From: Mytilisepta virgata
Taxonomy: Eukaryota; Mollusca; Bivalvia; Mytilida; Mytilidae
Length of the DNA: 64,000 nucleotides
Reading direction: 5' to 3'
NCBI GenBank assembly: GCA_028015205.1
Contig: CM051521.1
Span: 123,636,614-123,700,613, forward strand
Shown in pieces: positions 12,574-25,400 of the stretch. The translations under genes and the position numbers were made by a program. Numbering within the stretch: the stretch's first letter is position 1; every line of letters begins with the position of its first letter. The notes under the pieces are model-generated. The model saw nothing but the letters and a program-made list of their open reading frames with translations. It was not told the DNA's origin and did no database searches.

Positions 12574-14186
12574 ACTAGAGGCTCTCAAGAGCCTGTATCG
12601 CTCACATGGATTTAACATGTCCTCCTTCAGCAGGACTGATAGTTTAAGTGTAGCAGTTACCTTGGCTAGCTTTTGGATAGGTTCAATGTTAAACAAAGTA
12701 AGGGTGTCGTGGCCATCTTAATTGACATTCAAGGTTATCAAACACAATTCTGAAAGAGACCATTGCTGGTATTAGTTTGGTGTCCAAATGGCCAAGTTGA
12801 AGGTATGTTGACTGCAAATTAAATTTTCCCATAGGGTCCTATGTTAAACTACGTTCAGCTTTGGTGGCCATCTTGATTGATTGGCCAGGTCAGCGGACAT
12901 AAATATGAACAGTGAACATCTAATGACCATTGTTGCCAAGTCTGGTCCCAATTGGCCAATTGGTCTCAGATCAGAATATTTTTTAATGAATTTTCCAAAA
13001 GGTCCCATGTTAAACTAAGTTCAGCTGTGACGGCCATCTTTGTTGACATTCTGGGTCATAGGACACAATTCTGAAAGAGAACCACCTAAGGACCATTTCT
13101 GCCAAGTTTGGTTCCAATTGGCTAAGTGGTTTCAAACAAGATTTTTTAATGAATTTTCCCATAGGGTCCTTTGTTTAACTAAGTTTGGATGTGGCAGCCA
13201 TCTTGGTTGACATTCTGGGTCATTGGATATAATTCTGACAGGGACCATTTAAGGATCATATCTGCCAAGTTTGGTTCCAGCTGGCTCTGTAGTTTCAAAC
13301 ATCTTGGATTTCATATTGGCATGAAAAACAAAGTTGGTAGAGGACCATGTAACAATCATTCCTGCGATGTAACAATTCAATTGCTTTTGCAGTTTCAGAG
13401 AAATATGCTGAATTTCGGATTTTATTAGGGACCATTATCTCATCAATCAAGCATATTACTTCCATCTGTCAAACGGTTTATGACAAGATGTTATTTCCCA
13501 TAGCATCCTATGTTAAGTGGAGCGACCATCTTGGATTTCAGATTTCAGATCGGCACAAAAAATATAAAACTTTATAGAGGACCATGTAAGGATCATTCCT
13601 GCAGTATAACAATTCAATTGGTTTTGTAGTTTCAGAGAAGATTTTTTAAATTTCAGCCAATCAGAGTGCATAAATGGCTCGACAGCCATGTTTTTGAATT
13701 TCAGATCGGCACCAAAAACATCAGTTTTGTTAGGGGCCATTATCTGATCATTCAGGCATAATATTACTTCTATCTTCAAATGATTTCTGACAAGATGTTT
13801 GTATGTATTTCCCATAGGATCTTATGTTAAATGTATCCTGTGGTGGCAGCCATCTTAGATTTCAGATCGGCACAAAAAACATAAAATTTGTAGAGGACCA
13901 TGAAAGGATAATTCCTGCAATATAACAATTCAATTGCTTTTGTAGGTTAAGAGAGAAAAAGATTTTTTAAATTTCAGCCAATCAGAGTGCATAAATGGCC
14001 CTGGCAGCCATGTTGAATTTTGGATCAGAACCAAAAACATAAACTTTGTAGAGGACCAGCCAATGAACATCCCCACCAAGTTTGGTTTCAAATAGCCATG
14101 GGGTTTTGGAGTAGAAGATTAAATGTGAAAAGTTAACGGACGAACGACGGATGCAAAGTGATGGCAATAGCTCACATGGCCTTTTA
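12574..14186 (+). mobile_element. Hairpin-ended repeat with ~166-bp tandem core, copy 1 (pearl/Helentron-like)
   Basis: The left end is CTAGAGGCTCTCAAGAGCC (a small hairpin) followed by TGTATCGCTCAC; the right end has GACGAACGACGGATGC and AGTGATGGCAATAGCTCACATGG but lacks the closing hairpin arm, so the 3' tip looks truncated. Inside are diverged tandem units with CCATAGGGTCCTATGTTAAA, GGCCATCTTGG and AAGGACCATTTCTGCC phrases. No coding capacity is seen. Bivalve 'pearl' elements and Helentron-derived HINEs have this layout (5' inverted repeat, tandem core, 3' hairpin); the assignment is an inference. Confidence 0.7.
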
Positions 14187-15819
14187 AAAAGAATAAAAGA
14201 GTGAAAAACTGATCATAAAGAGGTTTTTCCATTTCATCAAGGAGCATTTGAAACCAAAAAATCAGAAAAATCAGGAAAAAATTTACACCTAAGTTACACT
14301 AAAATTATCAAAAAACCCTTATAAATGGCCCCATAAAAAAATCTGGAGGGGCAAGATTTTCCAAAATCAATCCCAACCTGTATTTCGAATGGAGGACCAT
14401 TGTGGAAAATATAAGGATATGTTAAATATAACAAAAGTAAATGAGCGGAAAGCTAACTGTTCATGGGCGCAGACCTTTACATGTACGAAGGCAGGCTCAT
14501 AAGATAATACGTCCGCAATTATTTGCAGTTGTATAAAAATTGGGACATGAATTGCTGAACCATTAAAATGAGGTCAAGGTCAGGTGAAACCCACCTACCC
14601 CTTTCCAGGATTACATAGACTAAATATATTTTAGGTATCACATACAGCTACATAGAAAAAGATCTAATCACTAAACACTGGACAAGGATAATTTGGTCAA
14701 GGTTAGATTTACTCTGTCAGACAACTATGACAATTTATGGAGAATATACCCCGGTACAGACTTCCCACTTGTCACCGAGATAAGGACTTAATCATGAAAG
14801 CTTCACGAAACTCACTGAACCATGAAAATGAGGTCAAGATCAGTTGACAAAAGTCATATTTTCATGTACAGCTTGAGGAACACAGACTAAATAGTTGAGC
14901 TATCACTTATAGTTGCATAAAAACAGACCTAATTACAAAACTTGGATGTATATTTAAAGTTACTCAGCTGTGCAAATGAGGTCATGGCTTAGTAACATAA
15001 ACCAGGTTGAAAGTTCGGACCATGAGGCATCTATAAACTAAATAGTGTATGTCTAGTTTTTACACAACTTTTAAAGGTGCCACCACTGGAAAGTAATGCC
15101 CATTGCAGGCCAGACAATAAAGCACCACATGTATTTTTGTTAATAAATATTTAAGAATTAAAAAGAAAAATAACACATATAAGGACCATTCTGCTACCTA
15201 AAGAATTTTGATACCAAAAAGCAATGAAGAGCCTCCACAAGCAACTCATTTTCTATGTTCTGTTTATTATCATTTGATCATGTAGAAGCTAATGTAAACT
15301 AAACAATCCAATCACAGGTAACAAAATATCAAAAACAAAACCAACATGTCAGTGTTAAAAACTGATTCAATGTTATAAATTTCATCTTAACCAATTATTT
15401 CAAGGAAAGAAAGTTGGACTTTTGATCTCAATGTACAAATTTTATTTCCTGTATAGTATTTCAACTAAGAAAAGATTTTCTGTAGCTACCTGATGAAGAA
15501 ATGCCTACCCTTCCACAGCACCAGGGTCTTTCAAGTGATTTCCAAAAAAAAAAATCTAATAAAATCTGACAAGACATAGGGCAATAGCTCACTTGTTTCT
15601 TTGGCCCAGTTGAGATTCAAAATAACAATCATCATATTTTATTGATATATGTAAATATATATCCAAATTATACAAATATCTGAAAATTGAGTATAAACCT
15701 GTAAACAGTTTGTACAGAATAAAAACATTACTTGCTCTTTAACAAAATAAAAATATGTATTGTTGATGGAGTTATATCTATGCAATATTATTTAATTACA
15801 GAATTTTGAAAACATTAAA
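14187..15819. other. Noncoding repeat-derived DNA
   Basis: No gene is seen. About 14490-15120 carries repeated phrases such as CCATGAAAATGAGGTCAAG and GAGGTCATGGCTTAGTAACA, separated by ~170-250 bp, which look like another degenerate interspersed repeat. The remainder is AT-rich with no recognisable structure. Confidence 0.4.
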
Positions 15820-17635
15820 CTAGAGGCTCTCAAGAGCCTGTATCGCTCACCTGGATTTAACTTTTCACCTTGAGCAGACCTAAAAATTTAAGTGTTGCAG
15901 TCAATTTGGCTGGTTTTTCTATAGGATTCTGTGTTAAACTAATTTCAGCTGTGGCAGCCATCTTGGTTTAGTCCAGGTCAACGGATACATTTCTAAAAGA
16001 GAACCATCTAAGGACCATTTCTGCTAAGTCTTGTTCCAACTGGCTAAGCGGTTTCAGACAAGAAGATTTTTAACTGAATTTTTCTATAGGGTCCAATATT
16101 TAACAAAGTTCGGTGTGGCAGCCATCTTGGTTGACAATCCACGTGATCGGACATATTTCTGAAAGAGGATCTCCTAAGGACCAATGCTGCCAAGTCTGGC
16201 TCCAATATGTCAAGTGGTTTCAGACAAGAAGATTTTTCAATTAATTTTTCCATAGGGCCCTAAACTAAGTTCTGCTGTGGCGGCCATCTTGGTTGACAGT
16301 CTGGGTCGCCGCACAAAAATTCTGAAAGAGGACCATCTAAGGACCCATTGCTACCAAGTCTAATTCTAATTGACTTAGTGGTTTCAGACGAGAAGATTTT
16401 TGAGTGAATTTCCCATAGGGTCCTATGTTAAACTAAGTTCTGCTGTGGCGGCCATCTTGGTTTACAGTCCACGAAATTTGACACATTTCTGAAAAAGGAC
16501 CTCCTAAGGACCAATGCCGCCAAGTCCTGCTCCAATATGTCAAGTGGTTTCAGACAACACAATTTTTCAATGAATTTTCCTATAGGGCCTATGTTAAACT
16601 AAGTTCAGCTGTGGCGGCCATCTTGGTTCACAGTCCGGGTCATCAGACACACCTCTCTAAGAGGACCATCTAAGGACCATTGCTGACAAGTCTGGTTCCA
16701 ATTGGTCAAGTGGTTTAAGGCAAGAATATTTTTCAATGAATTTTCCCATAGGGCCCTATGTTAAACTAAGTTCGGCTGTGGCGGCCATCTTGGTTAACAG
16801 TCCGGGTCATTGGACATATTTCTGAAAGAGAACTTCCTAAAAACCATTACTGCCAACTTTGGTTCCAACTGGCCTTGTAGTTTCATATAAGAAGGTTTTT
16901 GAAATTCACCCCCCCCCCCCCCTTTTTTTTCTATTTTTAGTAACAGCAGCCATGGAAGTCGGGGATGCCAGACATAAGTTTGGAAGGGGGCCAGCCAAGG
17001 ACCATTCCACCAAAGTCTGGTCTCAATTGGCTCAGTGGTTTGAGAGGAAAAGATCTTAAAAGCAAAGTTTACGCTGAATGCCGTCTTTAAAGGGCAAAAA
17101 CTCCTATAAGGGGTCAATCAACGATTTTGGTCATGTTGACTTATTTGTAGATCTTACTTTGTTGAACATTTTTGCTGTTTACAATTTGTCTTTATCTATA
17201 ATAATATTCAAGATAATAACCTAAAACTGCAAAATTTCCTTAAAATTAAAAATTCAGGGGCAATAACCCAATAAAGGGTTGACCGATTCGTCTGAAAATT
17301 TCATGACAGGTAGATCTTGACCTGATGAACATTTTTACCCCATGTCAGTTTTGCTCTAATTGCTTTAGTTTTTGAGATATAAGACAAAAACTGCAGTTTA
17401 CCCCTATGTTCTATTTTTAGCCATGTCGGCCATGTTGGTTGACAGGCGGGGTCATCGGACACATTTTATAAACTAGATACCCTAATGATGCTTGTGGCCA
17501 AGTTTGGTTCAATTTGGCCCAGTAGTTTCAGAGGAGAAGATTTTTGTAAAAGTTAACAGACAACGACGACGGACGACGGACGACGGACGCCAAGTGATGA
17601 GAAAAGCTCACTTGACCCTTTGGGTCAGGTGAGCT
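15820..17635 (+). mobile_element. Hairpin-ended repeat with tandem core, copy 2
   Basis: Complete by both ends: CTAGAGGCTCTCAAGAGCC at the left, and a right-hand palindrome in which AGCTCACTTGACCC pairs with GGGTCAGGTGAGCT (17605-17635), then an A run. A GCTCACCTG near the left end is the inverse of CAGGTGAGC at the right. Several ~166-bp units lie between, plus a run of 14 C (16909-16922) followed by T8. This copy is closely similar along its length to the copy at 33632-35751, including the unit order and the unique block after the C-run, so the two share a recent common source. No protein is encoded. Confidence 0.8.
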
Positions 17636-19338
17636 AAAAAGGGTTTACATATATACAAGAAGTATTTATCTAGGGTAAATGTAATGAAATATTCTCATTA
17701 AATCTTACACCAAGGCAAATTTGTTCAAAAGTTGATCAATTTTTTCAGTTTCTGTTATTTTCATTGTAAAGTAATATTTATGTTACAGAGTTTTGCATAG
17801 ATATAATAAGCCATTAGGTTAACTCATCTGCATATTCCTCAGGTATATTCGAAGAAGCATAAATTTGAAACCTAAAAATGTAGTTAACCTTTGAACAGTT
17901 GGCCAGTGGTAGTAATAAATCGTAGCAGACCATCAATATTAAAATGGAAGAAATATAAGAGAATTTGCTCCTGACAGAATAAATGGATGGATGGAGAATT
18001 GTTTAATGTGGCAATTATTACATGCATAACTGTTGTATCATATTCATTCCAACAGGAACATTGATGTAAAGAGAGAAACCTCTGTTACAAGTAACAAAAA
18101 TATATTGACAATAACATTATATTACTATGAAGCAATTTTTTACACATAATATTACAAAGTTAAAAATTATATACAGATATTTTATGATGGACAATAAATT
18201 TGTCAACTACAATAAACTGCAACACAGCTTAAAATTTTATTCTTTGTGCAAAAACAAAACAAACATAGTAAACAATCAGGAATGTATCATTTGATTTCAT
18301 TGGTCCACAGAACAAAAACAAGAACTGCTATATTAATTCAATCCATGCACTCAAGTCATTATAAAGTGAATTTATTATTACAAATGTACTACATACATAC
18401 TGTATCATACATTGAGATATCCTATGAAAAACTGGCATTGCATTGCGTGAGCTTATGAACAGATAAGAAAGACTGTTGGGCACAGCATTATTTAATTAGT
18501 AATTTTGAGCCATTCAATGAGAACGTCTCCATCCATTTAAAGTTTCCCTGTATATATTTTTTGATGAAATCATGTGAAAAACTCTTTTGCTAAATATAGC
18601 TGCAGTTCAGTATAGTACCAGTATTTTAACAATTTTAGGTCAAACAGAAATGACAAGGAACTCATGAATAATTACATACTGACTCGCAATCCTACAACAG
18701 TTGATGTACTATATTTCACTCTTTTCAAAATAAAACAAAAGGAAAAACCTTAAAAAATTAAATCAAAATTTAAAATTTTCAATAAATGTAAAAACATTTT
18801 AAAAAGAGCTATATGGATAAAAATGAAAGGTATCATAAACAAAAATAGCTCTTGAAAAATTCTTCTGTTTGAAATTTGGCACAATCTGGTTTTGTTTTTT
18901 TTTCTATTTTACTGTACAATGATTATATAAGATAGTGTCTTAACACAGTTCCATTATAACTTACATTGTCAAAAAATTGACTGATTGTCTACTGTGTGTT
19001 TTTATGAGAACATTTCAAGCTCTTTATGCCCACGATGAGGGCTAACAACCATTTTTTTAATGTATTTTACAGATTTTGTTTTCTAGGTTGCCTCATCAAA
19101 GTTTAAAAATGCCATCCAACATTTCATTACATTTACATTAGTTGGCCCTTAATATACCGTTAGTCAAATTCAGCATTTGATTTTCACAGGCAAACTTATT
19201 TCAAATGTAAAATTGTCTACAGCATTAACATCAGCTTCACAAATGTTTCTGCTGTAAATGATGTGGTAGCATTACAATTCACTTCCTGAAAGAATTTATG
19301 GTAGGCACAACCCTTCATCTGCCACATTTTCATAACTA
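17636..19338. other. 3' flank / probable 3' UTR side of the PMP34 gene
   Basis: No exon is recognised. The PMP34 stop codon lies at 19341-19339 on the minus strand, so the right part of this stretch should be its 3' UTR; several TTTATT strings (AATAAA on the minus strand) are present, but the cleavage site cannot be chosen from sequence alone. Confidence 0.4.
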
Positions 19339-19486
19339 TTATCTGGAAGGTGAACCCTCGTAACCCATTGTTGTAAATATAAATGCTGCTATCTTTTCAT
19401 AAGTTAAAAACATTAACACTGCTGTAAATACTGTCTGTATTAGCTTGGCTTCTAATCCTTTATATAGCCCAGAAAATCCATTGTAT
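19339..19486 (-). CDS. SLC25A17: PMP34 exon 9 (stop codon)
   Basis: 148 bp from acceptor TTTATAG. It encodes [20 protein letters not shown], then the sixth membrane helix ([12 protein letters not shown]), and ends [12 protein letters not shown], close to the family C-terminus. Confidence 0.94.
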
Positions 19487-22400
19487 CTATAAAGAGATCA
19501 GAAATGTTACTGTAGCTAAAAATACATTACACACAATACAACATGTAAGTTATACTATTCTTTCAATTAACTAGAAATTGTGTCTGTAAGACACAGATGC
19601 CCCACCTAAAATGTACGTCATCATGTATAAATGCTCAGTACTATCCAAGTCACATTCACTGATGAAGTTTCGTTGATACATTATTCTTAGTTCCAAATAA
19701 ATGAACCTAAACACAAAACTTAACCAAAGTCACTAAGCTTGAAATGTAGGTCATAGTGACCCAAGTGTTGTTGAACTGCATTGTACTATACAAGAGGACT
19801 GTAGTGGTGAAATATCATTGATATATTACTAGATTTCTGAGAAATGGAGCTTAACGCAAAAATTACCTGAATCAGAACGTATGGACGGATGGACAAGGGT
19901 AAATCTATATGCCCAGCCACAATTGTGGCGGGGCATAATAATAAAAATTTAGTTCAATAAATATTGCTCTATCATGTAATGCTCTTGAAAGTTGTCTAAT
20001 CCTTCAATCCATGTAATTATATACATCACTTTAAGAGTATGTGTGTATGTTTTGTTTCAGATTGCTGTTTATTATGGAGACTTACAGTATGATTTTATTT
20101 AAGGATCTGGAACAAGTAAAGTGTTTACTATGTGTATTGTGGAGTCTTAAACTGTGTCGATTAAATACTTACTCCATGAGATCTTTATAAAGTGTTTATA
20201 CAATTATAATACATTACTGACATTCCTCAACTACGTTTGTTTTATGGTTAATGTTTTTGTGTAACAAATGACAGTGTTTGAATGACGACTTTTTTTTCTA
20301 AGTTATGAAGGGGAGGTAATTAACTACTTCCTGGAAATCTAAAATCTTTGTAGGTGCCGGAGTAAAACGATAGTATGCACGCACGTTAGTTCGAAATAGA
20401 AGAAAATTAGACTCATGCAAATTCAACTAAAAAGGAGTCAAAATACATACGGGTATATTGCCACTGTAAAACTTTTTGGACCACATAAAAAATTTGACTC
20501 AAGCGAGATTGACTGTATATCAGAAGCCATCTTGATCTTAGTGTAAGCTTTAGTTCACCAGGCCTTTCAGCCATGTTAAAAAATACCAATAAAAATGTTG
20601 TTCATTTGCTCTGGATTCTATTCTAGTTTTATGTGTAAATTAAATGTACAGTATCGTATTTATTTCTAAGTACCTACTTTACAATGTCTATAAGATTTTT
20701 TATAATTCCCTGTCTTTCTGATTTCTTGTGAAAGCCTGCCTGTAAAACATTACCATAATATTTTCATTTTATCATTCACATTTCATGTAAAAGTGAATAC
20801 TGTAAATTCATAAATTATTGAGTGCATTTTTTATTGTGATTTTGTCACTTTAGACCAAAATTTGATTTTAATTTTTGCGATAATAGAAAAATCACGCTTC
20901 ATTCATATACAAAAATTCCAAAATGCGAATTTAAATTATTGGGATTACAACCCTGTCACATTTATCGCAATAATTTCTGAATTTAGAGTAAATAGAAATT
21001 ATGATTATTAATTTATATAAATGTATAAAGGTTTGGCATATTTTTACATCACTACGTAATAGTGTTTTCTTATGATAAATAATTACTGTTACATGTATAT
21101 TATTGTTATCATTCACTACATTATAATCGTGACAATAGTCTTAAGACTGTTAAACAAAATGATAAAAATACTATGATGTAGATCTCTTATTGCTATAAAT
21201 CTCAACTAACCCTTAACCTGGACTGTACAACCTGGAGTGGATATGTCACAACTGTAGCTACTGTCTTAGCTATGGCTCCAATAATAAAATATAGAAATCC
21301 ACTCAATTCCTGAAAATCAACTATAAATTATAAACATAAATTTGATTTATTAATATACAATTTATTCCATTATACACAGTTTCATGATACATACTGTCCT
21401 GTTATAATGGCAAGAAGCTGCCTGAGTGAAAGCAAAACAGATTTCCCTATTTTGGACAATCCCACCTGCCTGTCATACTTCCATAAACTTTAAATTGGAA
21501 AATCTGGTTAATAATTGATTGATTACCAGGTTCTATTTCTATGCACATTTCAATATGGATAGGCATCAATTAGAGAAAATTATAACAAATATAATGCCTA
21601 TATCTGTGAAAATGAGCCTAGAACATGGCATCAAAGAATTATTTCATAGTTTTCATCTGTACTGACTCATCTGTTGTAATCACAGAATAAAATGACAAAG
21701 CAGATCATATAAAAGAGGTTGAAAAATTTTGGTTGAAATAGTTCAAAGAGCAAATTTTAAACAACAATCATTTAATACCATTTTAAAAGTACAAATCTTA
21801 GTTTTGTAAGGGAGTTTATTTTTGTGTTGGATATACAGGAAACATTAGACATTGATAACAAGAAAACACTTATTAACTGTACCTATTTGTATCACTAGGC
21901 AACTATGAACACCATAGCATCCAGATTCATTTTAAAATAGGAAAAATCTGATGTGGTAATACTGAAAGCACTTATCAAGATGAATTAAAAGAAAAATCTC
22001 CATTCATTGAAATCAGATGAAAAATAAATGTTTTGTTTCCTCCAAAATTAATACCTTTGACTCCTTGTATCTCGGAAACAATAAAAGAAGAATGTGTCCA
22101 TGGAACCCCACTTATAAATATGAAAGAGTCCATGTACTAATTCAAACCTATTCACTTTTTTTCTTTGAAAATTAATGAGTAAAAAGTGTGCAAAACGGCA
22201 AATTTGGCAATTTTTAATTTCTAAAGGGACATTACTCAATTACAGTGAACGTGACAGCACCCAAATTCAAACTTGATCTGTGTTTGGTGGTAATAAGCAT
22301 TGTGTACAAGTTTCATAACATTTGATTGAGGCAAACTAAAGTTAGAGAACGGAAACCATTTCGGGACGTACATACAGATGTACGTAGGGACAGATGGACA

Positions 22401-25400
22401 AGGGTAAACCTTAATGCCCCCTTTGCCTAGCAGTGGGGGCATAAACTAGAGGCTCTCAAGAGCCTGTGTCGCTCACCTGTATCTAATGTGATTTTGGAAA
22501 TTATGTAAAATTATATAATGATTGAGACCAAGATTGGTTTAATTTGACACAGTATTTAAAATTAAAAACAGGTCATCTTAGTGTAGTCTTACAATAGCTA
22601 CTGAAGACATCTTATCATTATTATTTTTGAATATGTGGTCAAGTTGTGACCATTCAGAATTTTTTTTACAATTTTCTGATAGACTTCTAAACATCTTGGA
22701 TGATGGATCCGCAACAAAGTAACAACACTTGGTCAGCAAAGTTTCATTCCATTCAGTGGTTCTCTAAAAGAAGTCATTTGTATGCATTTCCCATAGGGTC
22801 CTATGTTAAACTAAGTTCCCCGCTGGCGGCCATCTTGGATTATGGATCGGCTACAAAGTAACAACACTTGGTCAGCACCTCATAAGGAACATTCATGCCA
22901 TGTTTGGTTTCATTCCATTCAACGGTTCTCTAAAAGAAGTCATTTGTATGCATTTCCCATAGGGTCCTATGTTAAACTAAGTCCCCCTCTGGCGCCCATC
23001 TTGGATGATGGATCGGCTACAAAGTAACAACACTTGGTCAGCACCTCATAAGGAACATTCATGCCAGATTTAGTTTCATTCCATTCAGTGGTTCTCTAAA
23101 AGAAGTCATTTGTATGCATTTCCCATAGGGTCCTATGTTAAACTAAGTTCCCCGCTGGCGGCAATCTTGGATGATGGATCGGCTACAAAGTAACAACACT
23201 TGGTCAGCACCTCATAAGGAACATTCATGCCAGATTTAGTTTCATTCCATTCAGTGGTTCTCTAAAAGAAGTCATTTGTATGCATTTCCCATAGGGTCCT
23301 ATGTTAAACTAAGTTCCCTGCTGGCGGCCATCTTGGATGATGGATCGGCTACAAAGTAACAACACTTGGTCAGCACCTCATAAGGAACATTCATGCCAGA
23401 TTTAGTTTCATTCCATTCAGTGGTTCTCTAAAAGAAGTCATTTGTATGCATTTCCCATAGGGTCCTATGTTAAACTAAGTTCCCCGCTGGCGGCCATCTT
23501 GGATGATGGATCGGCTACAAAGTAACAACACTTGGTCAGCACCTCATAAGGAACATTCATGCCATGTTTGGTTTCATTCCATTTAACGGTTCTCTAAAAG
23601 AAGTCATTTGTATGCATTTCCCATAGGGTCCTATGTTAAACTAAGTCCCCCTCTGGCGCCCATCTTGGATGATGGATAGGCTACAAAGTAACAACACTTG
23701 GTCAGCACCTCATAAGGAACATTCATGCCAGATTTAGTTTCATTCCATTCAGTGGTTCTCTAAAAGAAGTCATTTGTATGCATTTCCCATAGGGTCCTAT
23801 GTTAAACTAAGTTCCCCGCTGGCGGCCATCTTGGATGATGGATCGGCTACAAAGTAACAACACTTGGTCAGCACCTCATAAGGAACATTCATGCCAGATT
23901 TAGTTTCATTCCATTCAGTGGTTCTCTAAAAGAAGTTCAAAATGTAAAATGTTAACGACGACGCCGGACGACGGACGCCAAGTGATGAGAAAAGCTCACT
24001 TGACCCTTTGGGTCAGGTGAGCTAAAAATTATAAAAGGTCATCTTTATCCAATAATCTTATTTTAAAAAAAAATAAAAAATTGAAACTGTAATAGGTTAA
24101 ACAACTACCAACCAATTATATTAATGTACCTTTGTTTTGAGAAGTGATTGGAAGTACCGTTTAATAGCTTCGTAAACCATAAACTGTACCGAAGGATTTG
24201 ATGCCAGGACAATGGAAGGTAATGTTCCATTCCACAGTGATGGCAAACCTTCACGTCTGGTTATCTTCCATAAGGCATCTGAAAAAATATCATAATCATT
24301 CATTATGTCGCAGAAAACTATAGTTTTAGTAACTAAAGAAATAAAAATAAGGATAATTATTATCTTAACACAATTTCAGAGATTAACAAGTGAGGTTAGG
24401 ATTGCTTGAGGAAATGGCAACCTTTTACCCCCCAAAACCACCAATTTTATTATAGAAAGAAATTTAAAATTAAATGGGCACAGGTACATTATAACGCTGT
24501 TCAGCTGGGTATAACTGAACAGAATAATTCTTAAAAAGAGACATAATTTTAGTATATTTTATTATACAATATGAAAGGATATCTTTTTTTTTCTATTTTA
24601 TACAAACTTCTCTGTTGATCAGTCCAACATAAAAAAAATGGGTCAAACTCACAAATGGCCAGATTGCAAAGAATGGATTATGAACTATGGAGAAGTTAAT
24701 AGTATCTTTCAAGATAAAGGTACTGTATGAAATAAATTTGGAATGTTGTTACTCTAACTGTAGATTGTTGTTGTATAATGCATTTATTGTTTTTAATTAA
24801 TACAAAAAAGTTAACAACAAATGCCAACAATGACAGACCCCACAACAATATGCAAACAACAAACCACTATGCATTAAAAGCATATAACACATAAAAAACA
24901 AAAATAAACATCAAAGCAACAGAGAGTCCGGATAGCCTAACTTGGTACAGACACATAATTGTGGTGGGGTTGAACTGGTTTCTGAGTACTCAAACCTTGT
25001 AATATAACAATGAGTTTTCAAAGAAGTATCAATTTTACTGTGTGAACTACCAACAAATTTTTAACTTTTTTTTACGGACAAAAATTCTTCAAATAATTTG
25101 ACAATATTATGGAGGAAATTATAAACACAGGTCAACAATATTTTAGAGGAAATTATAAATACAGGTGAACATCTTTAATATATATACACATTTTGATGGA
25201 AAAATTACTAGGTTCCCAAGTCTGAACTAGAGGCTCAATGGGCTGAGCCTGTATCGCTCACCTGACAAAATGCTTCTACAAACTTCCATTTATTCCTTGG
25301 TTGAATTTGCTTCAAAAGTTTCAGAGCAGATGATCAAAATATATTTTTGTCATAGGGTCCAAAGTTAAAATTCTTTCCCCTCTGGCGGCCATGTTTTTCT

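Noticed and set aside
16794..17117. Frames inside the hairpin-ended repeats (for example 16794-17117, 35019-35252, 13513-13815) as genes
   Set aside because: They shift between copies, contain homopolymer-coded runs and are not conserved as frames among the six copies.
20161..20190. Minus-strand ATCTCATGGA|GTAAGT as the missing PMP34 exon 8
   Set aside because: No acceptor and a stop just upstream; the exon at 20678-20739 fits phase and family instead.
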